Below are positions 16,837 through 26,158 of a stretch of 54,333 nucleotides of DNA, in pieces. Source of the DNA: Brevibacterium sp. ZH18 (GTDB lineage: Bacteria > Actinomycetota > Actinomycetes > Actinomycetales > Brevibacteriaceae); assembly GCF_022748595.1 (NCBI RefSeq), contig NZ_JALDSX010000022.1:1-54333 (forward strand). Reading direction: 5' to 3'. The translations under genes and the position numbers were made by a program. The notes beneath the pieces were generated by a model. That model was not told the DNA's origin and did not search any database. It saw only the letters and a list, made by a program, of their open reading frames with translations. Positions within the stretch are counted from its first letter, which is position 1, and the number at the start of each line of letters is the position of its first letter.

Positions 16837-17865
16837 TTGGCGAACGGCAACGCAACATTCCGGCACTCGAACGTGGCGCTTCTCGGGCTGACCGAGACCA
16901 TCGCCCCGAATGAAGTGACCTCTGAAGAATTCGACGAGCGCCTCGCCGATACTCTGTCCAACCTCCGCCTGCCCACCAGGCTCCTGCAGCGTGTGGCCGG
17001 TGTCCACTCGCGTCGCAACTGGGACCAGCCGAGTCAGTTCGCCGACGGTGCGATCGAAGCCGGCAAGAACGCCCTCGTCGAGGCAGGGGTGCCCCCCGAT
17101 GCCATCGGACTGATGGTCAACACCTCGGTCACCCGCGAACACCTCGAGCCCTCCGTGGCCGTGGGCGTCCACGCCGGTATCGGGCTGGGTCCGCAGGCCA
17201 TGAACTTCGACATCGCGAATGCGTGCTTGGGCTTCGTCAACGGAATGACTCTGGTCGCGAACATGATCGATGCAGGTCAGATCGAGTACGGGCTCGTCGT
17301 CGCCGGTGAGGACGCCTCCCGCGTCCAAGAGGCCACGCTGCGTCGGCTCAATCGGCCGGAGATCACCCGCGAGGAGTACCTCAACGAGTTCGCCTCGCTG
17401 ACCTTGGGCTCCGGTGCCGCAGCCGCTGTCCTCGGACCCGCCGACAAGCACCCAGAAGGCCACCGCATCCACGGCGGCATCACGCGCGCCGCCACCCAGC
17501 ACCACGAATTGTGCGTCGGCGACCACAACGGGATGTTCACCGACACCAAAGGTCTGCTGGCCGGCGGTATGGAACTCGTCGTCGCCGCCTGGGAAGAAGC
17601 CCATGCCGACGGCTGGAACTGGCGCGACATGGACCGCTATGTCATGCACCAGGTCTCCGACGTGCACACGAATTCGATCACGAAGGCCGCCGATCTCGAC
17701 CCTGACCGGATTCCCGTGACCTACCCGGAGCTGGGCAACGTCGGACCCGCTTCGCTGCCGATCACGCTCAGCCGTGAAGCTTCGACCCTCAAACGTGGCG
17801 ACCGCATCCTGTGCATGGGTGTCGGCTCCGGCCTCAACACCGCAATGACCGAAATCGAGTGGTAG
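16837..17865 (+). CDS. oleA: OleA, acyl-CoA head-to-head condensing enzyme (thiolase superfamily)
   Basis: OleA joins two fatty acyl-CoAs by non-decarboxylative Claisen condensation to a 2-alkyl-3-oxoacid, the first step to long-chain olefins. The 342-residue protein has the KAS-III/thiolase fold with catalytic Cys130 in NFDIANACLGFVNGM, His271 in MHQVSDVHT and Asn301 in LGNVGPASLP. The second conserved VTREHLEPSVA segment, carrying a Glu, matches the OleA feature thought to act as general base. TTG at 16837 is the only sensible start, with AAGGGATGAG upstream. It is followed after 7 bases by oleBC and then oleD. Confidence 0.93.
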   Translation: MANGNATFRHSNVALLGLTETIAPNEVTSEEFDERLADTLSNLRLPTRLLQRVAGVHSRRNWDQPSQFADGAIEAGKNALVEAGVPPDAIGLMVNTSVTREHLEPSVAVGVHAGIGLGPQAMNFDIANACLGFVNGMTLVANMIDAGQIEYGLVVAGEDASRVQEATLRRLNRPEITREEYLNEFASLTLGSGAAAAVLGPADKHPEGHRIHGGITRAATQHHELCVGDHNGMFTDTKGLLAGGMELVVAAWEEAHADGWNWRDMDRYVMHQVSDVHTNSITKAADLDPDRIPVTYPELGNVGPASLPITLSREASTLKRGDRILCMGVGSGLNTAMTEIEW

Positions 17866-17872
17866 AGACCTC

Positions 17873-20731
17873 ATGAAATTTCCTGCACGGCCGGCCACGA
17901 CTCCTCCGAAGCTGCCCGAGTGGGACCCCGCCTGGTCCCGAATCGTCGACGCGCAGACCGAGGACGGGACACATTCCTTCCACGTCCTCGACACCCTCGA
18001 CGTCCTCACCGACGCCGAGCTCGAACCCAGCGGCACCATCCTCGCTCTGCACGGCAACCCGACCTGGTCGTACCTGTGGCGCCACCTCGCGCAGGCGACA
18101 GTGGATTCTGCTCGCGCCGGCGGACGCGTGTGGAGGCTCATCGCCCCCGATCAGCTCGAGATGGGATTCTCTGAGCGCCTGGCCCACGATTCGCTGCCGA
18201 CGCCCGCGAACGCCGAGGTGCGCCGCATCTCCCAGCGCATCGGCGATTTCGATGCGGTCGCGACCACCCTCCTCGCCGAGGTTGCCGGCAGCGCCGCTGC
18301 CGTCGAGGCTTCGTCGGCTGCCGCACCCGTCCGGTCCTCCGGCACGTCGGCCGGCAGTGCCACCGCTGCCACCACTGCCACCACTGCCACCGGGACCGAT
18401 CACCCGATCGTCACGATCGGCCACGATTGGGGCGGAGTCCTGTCCCTGGGATGGGCGGCACGCAACGCCGACCTCGTCTCCGCGGCGATCAGTCTGAATA
18501 CCGCCGTCCATCAGCCTGAGGACTCGCCGATCCCCGCTCCGCTGCGAGCGACCCTCGCCGGCCCGATGCTGCCGACCGCCACCGTCGTCACCGACGGATT
18601 CCTGCGGGTCACGCTCAGCCTCGGCGATCTCGATCCGACGGCCAAGAGCGCCTTCCGCGCTCCGTACGAGACGGCTGCGCTGCGACACGGCATCGGCGGC
18701 TTCGTTGCAGACATTCCCGTCGACGACAAGCATGCCTCCGACCCGGAGCTGCAGCGCATCGGCGCGGACATCGCCGCCTTCGACCACCCGGCTCTGCTCG
18801 TGTGGGGACCGAAGGACCCGGTGTTCCTCGAACGCTACCTGCGCGATCTGCGCCAACGTCTGCCGCAGGCCGACGTCCACCGCTTCGAACTCGGCTCACA
18901 CCTCGTCAGCGAGGACTACGACGTGGCCGGAGTCGTCACCGACTGGCTCGCGGCGCAGTTCCCGACCGCGGCCACCTTCCCGGTGACCCCGAAAGCGGCA
19001 CCAGACTCGCAGGCGACCACGGACCCGACACCGTCGAACGAACACGCCGCAGCAGCCTCGGCGACGTCCGCCGCACCGGCTCGCCCGGTGACCGGGATCC
19101 TCGACGCCCGCCGCGATGACGAGTCGATCGCCTCGGTGGATTTCTCGCAGAACCCGGCACAGCAGATCACCTGGCGTCACCTCTGGCACGTGACCACGAG
19201 CATCACGAACGGCCTGCTCGACCTCGGCGTGCGTCCCGGCGATCGGGTCTCCATGCTCGTCCCGCCCGGCAACAACCTCACCGCAGCGCTCTACGCCTGC
19301 CTGAAGATCGGCGCGGTCGCGGTCGTCGCCGACGCAGGACTCGGGCCGAAGGGCATGACTCGGGCGACCACCTCGGCGGATCCGAAATGGATCATCGGGG
19401 AACTGCCCGGACTCAGCCTCGCCCGCGCCTTCAACTGGCCCGGACGTCGCATCTCCGTGTCCCCGCTGGGCCCGCTGCAGCGCCGACTGTTCAAGGTCGA
19501 GACCAGCCTGACGGCACTCTCGCGCACCCCGCACCGCGCCGAGTTCCCCACCCCCGCGGTCACCGACGATGCCGCGATCCTCTTCACCTCCGGCTCGACC
19601 GGACCGGCCAAGGGCGTGCGCTATACACACGGCGACATCTCGGCACTGGCAGCGGTGCTGACCAGCGTCTTCGACGTGAAGGAAGGCACCGGCCTGGTTG
19701 CTGGATTCCCTCCGTTCGCACTGCTCGGGCCCGCCATCGGAGCCACCTCGGTGACGCCGGACATGTCCGTGACGAAGCCCAAAACGCTCACGGCGAGCGC
19801 CATCGCCGATTCGATCATCGCCGGCAGCGCCACCATGGTCTTCGCCTCCCCCGCCGCGTACACGAACGTCGCAGCCACCGCCTCTGCTCTCGATGCCGAG
19901 CAGAAGGCCGCCTGCTCTCGCGTTGAACTCGTGCTCTCTGCTGGTGCGCCGGTGCCGCTGGAACTCATGGAGGCCATAGCCGAGGTGTTCCCGAACGCGA
20001 GCATCCACTCGCCCTACGGGATGACCGAGGGCCTCCTGCTCACCGACATCGACCGTCATGGTGTGGCCGAAGCGGCCGCCACCAGCAATCTCGGCGTGTG
20101 TGTGGGCCGACCGATCGACGGTGTCGAGCTCGCGCTGGCTCCGATCGACGCGTCCGGAACTCCTGCGGATTCGCTGCTCCAGGGCACTGCCGCGCAGGGC
20201 CGATTGGGTGAATTGGTCGTCAGCGCCGCGCACATCAAGTCCGGCTACGACAACCTTTGGGCGACGACCGCGCAGTCGGCGCGCGACAACCTCGGCGGAC
20301 GGACCTGGCACCGGACGAACGACATCGGACACATCGATGCCGAAGGCCGTGTCTGGCTCGAAGGTCGCCTGCAGCACGTGGTGACGACGCCGCGCGGACC
20401 CGTCGGACCGGGCGGGCTCGAAGCGCTCATCGACTCCGACGAGCAGGTTAGCCGCAGTGCCGTCGTCGGCATCGGCCCCGAGGGCACACAGTCGCTGGTT
20501 GCCGTCCTCGATGCCGAAGGCACGGACCTCTCCCCCGGTCTGGCACCGTTGGATATCTCAGCACGGCTGCGCGGACAAGTCGCCCGCGTGGTCGGCCATG
20601 ACCTCACCGCGGTCCTCGTCGCCCCGACGTTCCCAACCGACATCCGACACAACTCGAAGATCGACCGCTCGCGTCTGGCCGCGTGGGCCGATCACGTGCT
20701 GGCCGGCGGGTCAGTGCGCACCAAGGTCTGA
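17873..20731 (+). CDS. oleBC: OleBC fusion: beta-lactone decarboxylase plus beta-lactone synthetase
   Basis: The 952-residue fusion has two enzymes. Residues 1-370 are OleB, a haloalkane-dehalogenase-like hydrolase with LHGNPTWSYLWRHL, nucleophile Asp185 in GHDWGG and His343 in ELGSHLVSED; it decarboxylates the beta-lactone to a cis-alkene. After a linker of about 50 Ala/Thr/Pro-rich residues, residues 425-952 are OleC, an ANL adenylating enzyme with FTSGSTGPAKGVRYTHGD from residue 571, SPYGMTEG and a C-terminal lysine region; it uses ATP to close the beta-hydroxy acid to a lactone. About 40 low-complexity residues sit just before the OleB nucleophile, including 9-bp repeats near 18357-18391. 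The B-C fusion is characteristic of actinobacteria. Confidence 0.93.
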   Translation: MKFPARPATTPPKLPEWDPAWSRIVDAQTEDGTHSFHVLDTLDVLTDAELEPSGTILALHGNPTWSYLWRHLAQATVDSARAGGRVWRLIAPDQLEMGFSERLAHDSLPTPANAEVRRISQRIGDFDAVATTLLAEVAGSAAAVEASSAAAPVRSSGTSAGSATAATTATTATGTDHPIVTIGHDWGGVLSLGWAARNADLVSAAISLNTAVHQPEDSPIPAPLRATLAGPMLPTATVVTDGFLRVTLSLGDLDPTAKSAFRAPYETAALRHGIGGFVADIPVDDKHASDPELQRIGADIAAFDHPALLVWGPKDPVFLERYLRDLRQRLPQADVHRFELGSHLVSEDYDVAGVVTDWLAAQFPTAATFPVTPKAAPDSQATTDPTPSNEHAAAASATSAAPARPVTGILDARRDDESIASVDFSQNPAQQITWRHLWHVTTSITNGLLDLGVRPGDRVSMLVPPGNNLTAALYACLKIGAVAVVADAGLGPKGMTRATTSADPKWIIGELPGLSLARAFNWPGRRISVSPLGPLQRRLFKVETSLTALSRTPHRAEFPTPAVTDDAAILFTSGSTGPAKGVRYTHGDISALAAVLTSVFDVKEGTGLVAGFPPFALLGPAIGATSVTPDMSVTKPKTLTASAIADSIIAGSATMVFASPAAYTNVAATASALDAEQKAACSRVELVLSAGAPVPLELMEAIAEVFPNASIHSPYGMTEGLLLTDIDRHGVAEAAATSNLGVCVGRPIDGVELALAPIDASGTPADSLLQGTAAQGRLGELVVSAAHIKSGYDNLWATTAQSARDNLGGRTWHRTNDIGHIDAEGRVWLEGRLQHVVTTPRGPVGPGGLEALIDSDEQVSRSAVVGIGPEGTQSLVAVLDAEGTDLSPGLAPLDISARLRGQVARVVGHDLTAVLVAPTFPTDIRHNSKIDRSRLAAWADHVLAGGSVRTKV

Positions 20732-20792
20732 TCCGGTCCACTGAGCCCGGGCGACTGCACGGTTGCCCGATTCGCTTCGCTGAGGAGTTCGC

Positions 20793-21764
20793 ATGAAGAT
20801 CACCGTCACCGGCGCCTCCGGGCTGCTCGGTTCATCCGTCGCCCGAGCCCTTGTTGCCGCTGGCCACGAGGTGACGACGCTGCAGCGCCGTCCCTCCGCC
20901 GTCGAGGGCGCCCACGATGTCGTCGGCTCTGTGACCGATCCAACGACCGTTGCTCAGGCTCTCACCGGCGCCGAGGCGGTCGTGCACTTGGCAGCGAAGG
21001 TGTCCATGATGGGCGACCCGAGTGATTTCGAGGCGGTGAACATCGGCGGCACGAGCACGCTCATCGACGCCGCGCAGGCGGCCGGAGTCCGGCGTCTGGT
21101 CCACATCTCCTCGCCGTCTGTGGCGCACACCGGAGACTCGATCATCGGCGACGGTGCAGGTCCCGCCTCACCCGAGTCAGCTCGCGGCGAGTATGCGCGC
21201 ACGAAGGCCGCCGGTGAGCTCATCGCCCTTGAGGCCGACTCGGACGACTTCAAGGTTCTCGTCCTGCGTCCCCACCTGATGTGGGGCCCGGGAGATGCAC
21301 AGCTGACGGAACGGGTCATCGACCGTGCGCGGTCCGGGCGCATGCCGGTGCTCGGCTCAGGTGCGGCGCTGGTCGATACTCTCTTCGTCGAGAACGCGGT
21401 CGAGGCAATCGTCGCGGCCGTCGACGCCGTCGACTCCACACATGGTGAGGCCTTGGTGGTCACGAACGGTCAGCCGCGTCCCATCGGCGAGCTGATGTCA
21501 CGGATCGCGATCGCCGGCGGGGCCGAGGAGCCGAAGCTGCGCATCCCCGTGGGTCCTGCTCTGGCGGCTGGGTCCGTGGTGGAGAAGGTGTGGGATCTGG
21601 GTGAGCACGACGACGAACCGCCGCTGACGCGGTTCTTGGCCGAACAGCTCTCGACCGCCCACTGGTTCGACCAGCGGCGGACGCAGGAAGTGCTGGGCTG
21701 GACACCGCGAGTCAGCGTCGAGCAGGGGCTCGAGATCCTCGCGAAGCACTACTCACGCGACTAG
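20793..21764 (+). CDS. oleD: OleD, NADPH-dependent 2-alkyl-3-oxoacid reductase
   Basis: OleD reduces the OleA product to the 2-alkyl-3-hydroxy acid used by OleC. The 323-residue extended-type SDR begins MKITVTGASGLLGSSVARAL (TGxxGxxG nucleotide site), has VVHLAAKVS, a catalytic Ser in HISSPSV and Tyr134-x3-Lys138 (GEYARTKAAGE), followed by LVLRPHLMWGPGD. GAGGAG five bases before the ATG gives a strong start. It closes the oleA-oleBC-oleD cluster, 61 bases after oleBC, and converges with the next gene with only 12 bases between. Confidence 0.93.
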   Translation: MKITVTGASGLLGSSVARALVAAGHEVTTLQRRPSAVEGAHDVVGSVTDPTTVAQALTGAEAVVHLAAKVSMMGDPSDFEAVNIGGTSTLIDAAQAAGVRRLVHISSPSVAHTGDSIIGDGAGPASPESARGEYARTKAAGELIALEADSDDFKVLVLRPHLMWGPGDAQLTERVIDRARSGRMPVLGSGAALVDTLFVENAVEAIVAAVDAVDSTHGEALVVTNGQPRPIGELMSRIAIAGGAEEPKLRIPVGPALAAGSVVEKVWDLGEHDDEPPLTRFLAEQLSTAHWFDQRRTQEVLGWTPRVSVEQGLEILAKHYSRD

Positions 21765-21776
21765 GCGCTGCCTCGG

Positions 21777-22586
21777 TCAGTCCTTCGGGTCGGAGTTCTC
21801 GCCGATCGGAGCACTGTCGTGATCGGCGCTGTCAGGATCGCCCGAGCCCTCAGGATCGCCTGAGCTCTCAGCCGCATCGGCGTGTGCAGTGCCGTCTGAG
21901 CTGGTGGATTCTGCGTCTTCCAGCGCGTCTACGGAGAAGCCCGGCTCTCCTGCGGGCGGGTTCTCCAAGGACGATCCGGTTGCCTCTTCGTCGACTTCGT
22001 CAGCGCGCAGAGACTTCGGTGCTTCGCCTTCGGGTTCGTGGATTCCGGGTTCAGCCGCCGCCGATTCTTCGACCGTCGCAGACGACGTCTCGTCGTTCGC
22101 CAGCTGATCCTCGTCGAATTCGTCTGAGTCGTCACTGCCCGTTTCGTCCGCAGAGCGATCCGTGGCTGCCTGGTCCTTCGTCGACTCGATTCCATCCGCG
22201 TCGTCCTTCGCACCGACTGACGCATCCGCGGGCTTGTCCTCTCCGGGAATTTCGGGGACGTACGGATCGGTCGCGGATGCCTTCGGCTTCGCACCGCTGC
22301 CGTCGATCCCTTCGAGACTCACCCCCGCCTCGGCGGCCAATCGTTCCCGACGTTCGGCGCGCGCCCGGGCACGGTCCTCATCACTCATCGCGGGCTTCGC
22401 GGGAGCGGAGTCCTTGCGGGTCGGCCTGGCTGCCTCCCAGATCAGCAGGACGATGACCATCGTGATTCCGACTGTCGCTCCCATGAGCAGCGAACCCCAC
22501 GGACGCGGCATCGAGAAGATACCGGTGATGGCGTTGACTCCGAACAGGGCGCCGATGCCGATGATGAATGCAACAAGGTATCTCAT
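21777..22586 (-). CDS. Membrane protein with long acidic disordered tail
   Basis: I do not recognise this family beyond its shape. The 269-residue protein has two N-terminal membrane helices (about residues 3-22 and 31-50), a short basic helix (SDEDRARARAERRERL), and then about 170 residues dominated by Asp, Glu, Ser, Ala and Gly, with no regular structure expected. CACAAT (22593-22598) ends exactly 6 bases before the ATG, so the mRNA is probably leaderless. It ends 12 bases from oleD in convergent orientation and has no obvious partner. Confidence 0.72.
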   Translation of the reverse strand: MRYLVAFIIGIGALFGVNAITGIFSMPRPWGSLLMGATVGITMVIVLLIWEAARPTRKDSAPAKPAMSDEDRARARAERRERLAAEAGVSLEGIDGSGAKPKASATDPYVPEIPGEDKPADASVGAKDDADGIESTKDQAATDRSADETGSDDSDEFDEDQLANDETSSATVEESAAAEPGIHEPEGEAPKSLRADEVDEEATGSSLENPPAGEPGFSVDALEDAESTSSDGTAHADAAESSGDPEGSGDPDSADHDSAPIGENSDPKD

Positions 22587-22804
22587 GTCCCCATTGTGCC
22601 TTGTCTGCTCCCACGATCAGTCGATGACCGCACAATACCTATCGTGGGATATCGGAATTCGGGCGGTGCCCCTGTGAATCGGCTCTGATCGTGCGGCGGG
22701 CGGCGTCACTAGACGAAATTCGGCCCCCACACAACCCCCGCAGATACGGAATTCCACCCGCACCAGCCTCGGCGCGGGTGTGTGCCATGAGTCACAATGA
22801 ATAC

Positions 22805-24736
22805 ATGAACACGAGCGCAGAGAAGCAGTCCCCCAGCTACGACGATGTCATCGACGCCATCAGCGCGAACCCGGAAGGGTTCTGGCTTGAGAAGGCCACA
22901 GAGTACATCGATTGGGTCAAGGAGCCGACCCGAGCCGTCGACGATGCGAACGCCCCGATCTACCGCTGGTACCCCGACGGCGAACTCAATGTCTGCTACA
23001 ACGCCATCGACCGCCACGTCGAGGCCGGACGTGGCGATCAGGCAGCGATCATCTACGACTCCCCCGTCACGGACACCATCCGCACGATCACATACACGGA
23101 GCTCCTGGGCGAGGTTTCACGCTTCGCCCGAGCCCTCTCCGACAAAGGCGTGACCAAAGGCGATCGGGTCGTCATCTACATGCCGATGGTCCCCGAGGCG
23201 GCTGTTGCCACGCTCGCCTGTGCCCGCATCGGCGCGATCCATTCGGTCGTGTTCGGCGGATTCGCACCGAACGAGCTGGCCGTGCGCATCGACGACACCG
23301 CTCCGAAGGCCGTCATCTCCACCTCGTGCGGAGTCGAGAAGAGCCGCATCCTCGAATACAAGCCGATGCTCGACGAAGCTATCGACCTGGCACAGAACAA
23401 ACCCGAGTTCTCCGTCATCGTCCAACGCGACGAACACCGGTGCGAGCTGGGCGAGAACGATCTCGACTACGCCGAACTCCTCGCCGCCTCCCCGGAGGGG
23501 ATCGACCCGGTGACCGTCAAGGCCACCGACGAGCTCTATGTCCTCTACACCTCAGGCACGACGGGCAAACCGAAGGGCATCGTGCGCGACTCGGGCGGCT
23601 ACGCGGTCGCCTTGGCCTATTCGATGCCGACTCTCTTCGACCTCAACCCCGGGGATACGATGTTCACCGCCTCGGACGTCGGCTGGGTCGTCGGGCACTC
23701 CTACATCGTCTACGCGCCGCTGCTCGCCGGAGTCACCTCTGTCCTCTTCGAGGGCAAGCCGATCGGCACTCCGGATGCGGGCACGTTCTTCCGCATCATC
23801 GAGCAACACGGAGTAAACGTCCACTTCACTGCACCGACGGCCATGCGCGTGGTGCGCAAGGAAGACCCGGAGGGCGAGCTGATCAAGAAGTACGATCTCT
23901 CGAGCCTGCGGGCGTCGTTCCTCGCCGGCGAGCGCCTCGACCCCGACACATACGAATGGACGACACAGATCCTCGCCGAGGCGACCGGTCGAGACATCCC
24001 CGTCGTCGACAACTGGTGGCAGACGGAGACGGGGTGGCCGATCGCTGCCAACCCGCTCGGACTCAACCGATTCCCGCTCAAGGCAGGGTCACCGACGAAG
24101 CCCGTTCCCGGGTACCAGATCGAGATACTCGACGCCTCAGGCAAGCCTGTACCAGCCGGCGAAGAGGGACTCATCGTCATGAAGCTGCCATTGCCTCCCG
24201 GCACGATGGCCACGGTCTGGGGTGATGATTCCCGGTTCGTCTCCTCGTATCTGGCAGCCTTCGACGGCTACTACCTCACCGGCGACTCGGGATACCTGGA
24301 TGAGGATGGGTACGTCTTCGTCATGGGCCGCACCGATGACGTCATCAACGTCGCAGGCCACCGTCTGTCGACCGGTGTGATCGAGGCGGTCATCGCCTCG
24401 CATCCGGCGGTCACGGAGACGGCCGTAATCGGCGTTCACGATGAGACGAAGGGCCAGAGTCCGCGCGCCCTCGTTGTGCTCGGCGACTCCGCCGAGGCGA
24501 CTGATCCGGATACGATCATCGCTGAGTTGGTCGCCCTGGTGCGCAAGGAGATCGGCCCCGTCGCCGCCTTCAAGCAGGTCGACATCGTTCCGGCCCTGCC
24601 GAAGACCCGGTCGGGGAAGATTCTGCGCAAGACGATGCGGGAGATCGCCGACGGCGTCGATTCACCGGCTGTGCCTTCGACAATCGAGGACCGGTCAGTG
24701 CTCGACTCTCTCGAATCGGTGCTCAACCGGCGCTGA
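22805..24736 (+). CDS. prpE: Propionyl-CoA synthetase-like acyl-CoA synthetase
   Basis: The enzyme activates a short carboxylate with ATP and CoA through an acyl-adenylate. The 643-residue protein has the ACS N-terminal cap, YTSGTTGKPKGIVRD, DVGWVVGHSYI, DNWWQTETGWP, YYLTGDSG, GRTDDVINVAGHRLSTG and PKTRSGKILRKTMR with the acetylatable Lys. The IVRD ending and the length fit PrpE or acetoacetyl/propionyl-type enzymes rather than Acs. I choose the ATG at 22805 because CACAAT (22793-22798) ends 6 bases before it, a leaderless arrangement; 22787 is an alternative. The gene stands alone; substrate choice is inferred. Confidence 0.85.
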   Translation: MNTSAEKQSPSYDDVIDAISANPEGFWLEKATEYIDWVKEPTRAVDDANAPIYRWYPDGELNVCYNAIDRHVEAGRGDQAAIIYDSPVTDTIRTITYTELLGEVSRFARALSDKGVTKGDRVVIYMPMVPEAAVATLACARIGAIHSVVFGGFAPNELAVRIDDTAPKAVISTSCGVEKSRILEYKPMLDEAIDLAQNKPEFSVIVQRDEHRCELGENDLDYAELLAASPEGIDPVTVKATDELYVLYTSGTTGKPKGIVRDSGGYAVALAYSMPTLFDLNPGDTMFTASDVGWVVGHSYIVYAPLLAGVTSVLFEGKPIGTPDAGTFFRIIEQHGVNVHFTAPTAMRVVRKEDPEGELIKKYDLSSLRASFLAGERLDPDTYEWTTQILAEATGRDIPVVDNWWQTETGWPIAANPLGLNRFPLKAGSPTKPVPGYQIEILDASGKPVPAGEEGLIVMKLPLPPGTMATVWGDDSRFVSSYLAAFDGYYLTGDSGYLDEDGYVFVMGRTDDVINVAGHRLSTGVIEAVIASHPAVTETAVIGVHDETKGQSPRALVVLGDSAEATDPDTIIAELVALVRKEIGPVAAFKQVDIVPALPKTRSGKILRKTMREIADGVDSPAVPSTIEDRSVLDSLESVLNRR

Positions 24737-24814
24737 GCGAGTGTGCCCCTCGTCGCTTCAGCGGGCGGACAGCGGGCGCGACTGCTTGCCTGCGGTGCAC
24801 CGTCGACAGCAGGT

Positions 24815-24846
24815 GGTGGGTGATCGACGAGCGCCGGTCACCCACC
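24815..24846. terminator. Hairpin between convergent genes
   Basis: GGTGGGTGA (24815-24823) pairs perfectly with 24838-24846 across a 14-base loop, midway between the end of the acyl-CoA synthetase gene and the end of the facing disordered-protein gene. No T-run is present. Confidence 0.45.
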
Positions 24847-24878
24847 CGCGTGTTGCCTCGGTTCCGATTCCACTGCGC

Positions 24879-26072
24879 TCAGGATCGAACGCCGTGCTTG
24901 AAGCCGGCCGCGAATCCGCGTTCGAAGGCGGCCTCGGCCATCCGGCCGCGCCCGTCATCTCCACGACCGAAGCCGCCTCCACGCCCGAAGCTGTCTCCAC
25001 GACTGGAACCGTCTCCGCGGCCACGGCCACCTCGGCGGCCGAAGCCTGGACCGCGGCGCTCTCCGAAGTTCAGGCCGCGCCCATCGCCGAAAGGGCCCCG
25101 ATCGCGCTCATCGCCGAAGCCGACGTCTGGTCCGCCGCGAAACCGCGGGTCGACTCCTCGTCCCGTTCCATGTCCGCGGTCGCGGCCGCGACCGCGACCG
25201 TTTTCGTGGTTGCGGCTGTGTTCGTGGCTGCGGCCGTGTTCATGATCGCAGGTTTCGCGGTGGTTCTGACCTTCACCCCGGCCTCCGGGGAAGCCGTGAC
25301 GCCCGAACGGACGCCCTTCGGAGGCGAATTCGCCGCCACCGAGTCGGTCGATGATCTTCTCCAATGAGGCTGCCAGCGAGTCGGCCTCCTCTGATGTCAG
25401 AACGTCTTCGACTTTGGCTCCGACTCGATCGCGGATCGTCTGCAAGCCCTCCCAGAGGTGAGCCCGCTCGTCGCTGCCTGTCGATTCGCTCCACCGACGC
25501 TTCCAGTCCGCCTTGCCCGCAGCATGTGGAGCGTCGGGGTTGACCTGTTCGTCAGCGTTGGCCGATTCGCCCGATCGGGCTGGGCCTTCTGCGACGGGTG
25601 AAGCGCCCGACTCGTCGGCATTCCAGCGTCGGTCTCGACGCATCCGCATCATTTCGCGTGGATCGATGTCGGCCGAGGCAGCTGCGGCGACGAATTCCCT
25701 GCGCAGCAGTCGGCTCACATTCTTCAACAGATGCGGGAGGTCCGAGCCATCGGACGGACTCCCGACGCCGTGGTCGCCGGCGCGGTCGGAATCGGCACCC
25801 GAGCCGTTCCGATCGCCTTCTGCATCAGCGAAATCGTCCGCGCGATCGTCCGAGTCCGCGCGATCGTCCAAGTCCGCGCGATCGCCCAAGTCCGCGCGAT
25901 TGTCCATGTCCGAGAGACCGCCGCCGTCCGGCTGCGCGAATTCCTCAGTGAAGTCCGGCGCGGAGTCTGCCGTGGAGTCCCCTGCGGAGCTGTCGCTATT
26001 CGCCGAGACCTGGTCGTCGGCATTGTCGTTGAAATTGCTGTCGTTGCTGTTGTCGTTGTCGTGCGTAGTCAT
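24879..26072 (-). CDS. Intrinsically disordered Asp/Arg/Gly/His-rich protein divergent from MarR
   Basis: This 397-residue cytoplasmic protein is of no family I know. The N-terminus is Asn/Asp/Ser-rich; four 18-bp units (25839-25910) encode RADLDD-type repeats. Two short helical parts may be folded: DLPHLLKNVSRLLRREFVAA with PREMMRMRRDRR, and ERAHLWEGLQTIRDRVGAKV followed by SLAASLEKIIDRLGGG. Then comes a His-rich stretch (HEHGRSHEHSRNHENG) and a long Gly/Arg/Asp tail ending in AAFERGFAAGFKHGVRS. AAAGGAG five bases before the ATG at 26072 is strong. The His-rich part could bind metal; RG-type tails can bind nucleic acid. Both are inferences. The MarR-type gene on the other side of the operators almost certainly controls it. 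Confidence 0.72.
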   Translation of the reverse strand: MTTHDNDNSNDSNFNDNADDQVSANSDSSAGDSTADSAPDFTEEFAQPDGGGLSDMDNRADLGDRADLDDRADSDDRADDFADAEGDRNGSGADSDRAGDHGVGSPSDGSDLPHLLKNVSRLLRREFVAAAASADIDPREMMRMRRDRRWNADESGASPVAEGPARSGESANADEQVNPDAPHAAGKADWKRRWSESTGSDERAHLWEGLQTIRDRVGAKVEDVLTSEEADSLAASLEKIIDRLGGGEFASEGRPFGRHGFPGGRGEGQNHRETCDHEHGRSHEHSRNHENGRGRGRDRGHGTGRGVDPRFRGGPDVGFGDERDRGPFGDGRGLNFGERRGPGFGRRGGRGRGDGSSRGDSFGRGGGFGRGDDGRGRMAEAAFERGFAAGFKHGVRS

Positions 26073-26081
26073 GTCAACTCC

Positions 26082-26150
26082 TTTACTTGTCATGTGACAT
26101 GTATATGTAGCATGACATGCATTTCAAGAACATGTCAAGTAACATGTAAA
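26082..26150. promoter_or_regulatory. Paired inverted 21-bp operator copies between the disordered-protein and marR genes
   Basis: Site 1 (26082-26102, TTTACTTGTCATGTGACATG then T) and site 2 (26130-26150, read on the minus strand) agree in 16 of 21 bases and share TTTAC and TGACATGT ends. Each contains ACATGT half-sites; a further CATGACATG lies between (26111-26119). Site 1 overlaps the leader and ribosome-binding region of the divergent gene and site 2 overlaps the marR -10 (TAAAAT, 26147-26152), so one repressor could shut both promoters. Confidence 0.75.
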
Positions 26151-26158
26151 ATCGGAGT

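Noticed and set aside
18896..20377. Long open frame antisense to oleBC (493 residues)
   Set aside because: Arg/Gly/His-rich composition with no motif; a mirror of the GC-biased codons of oleBC.
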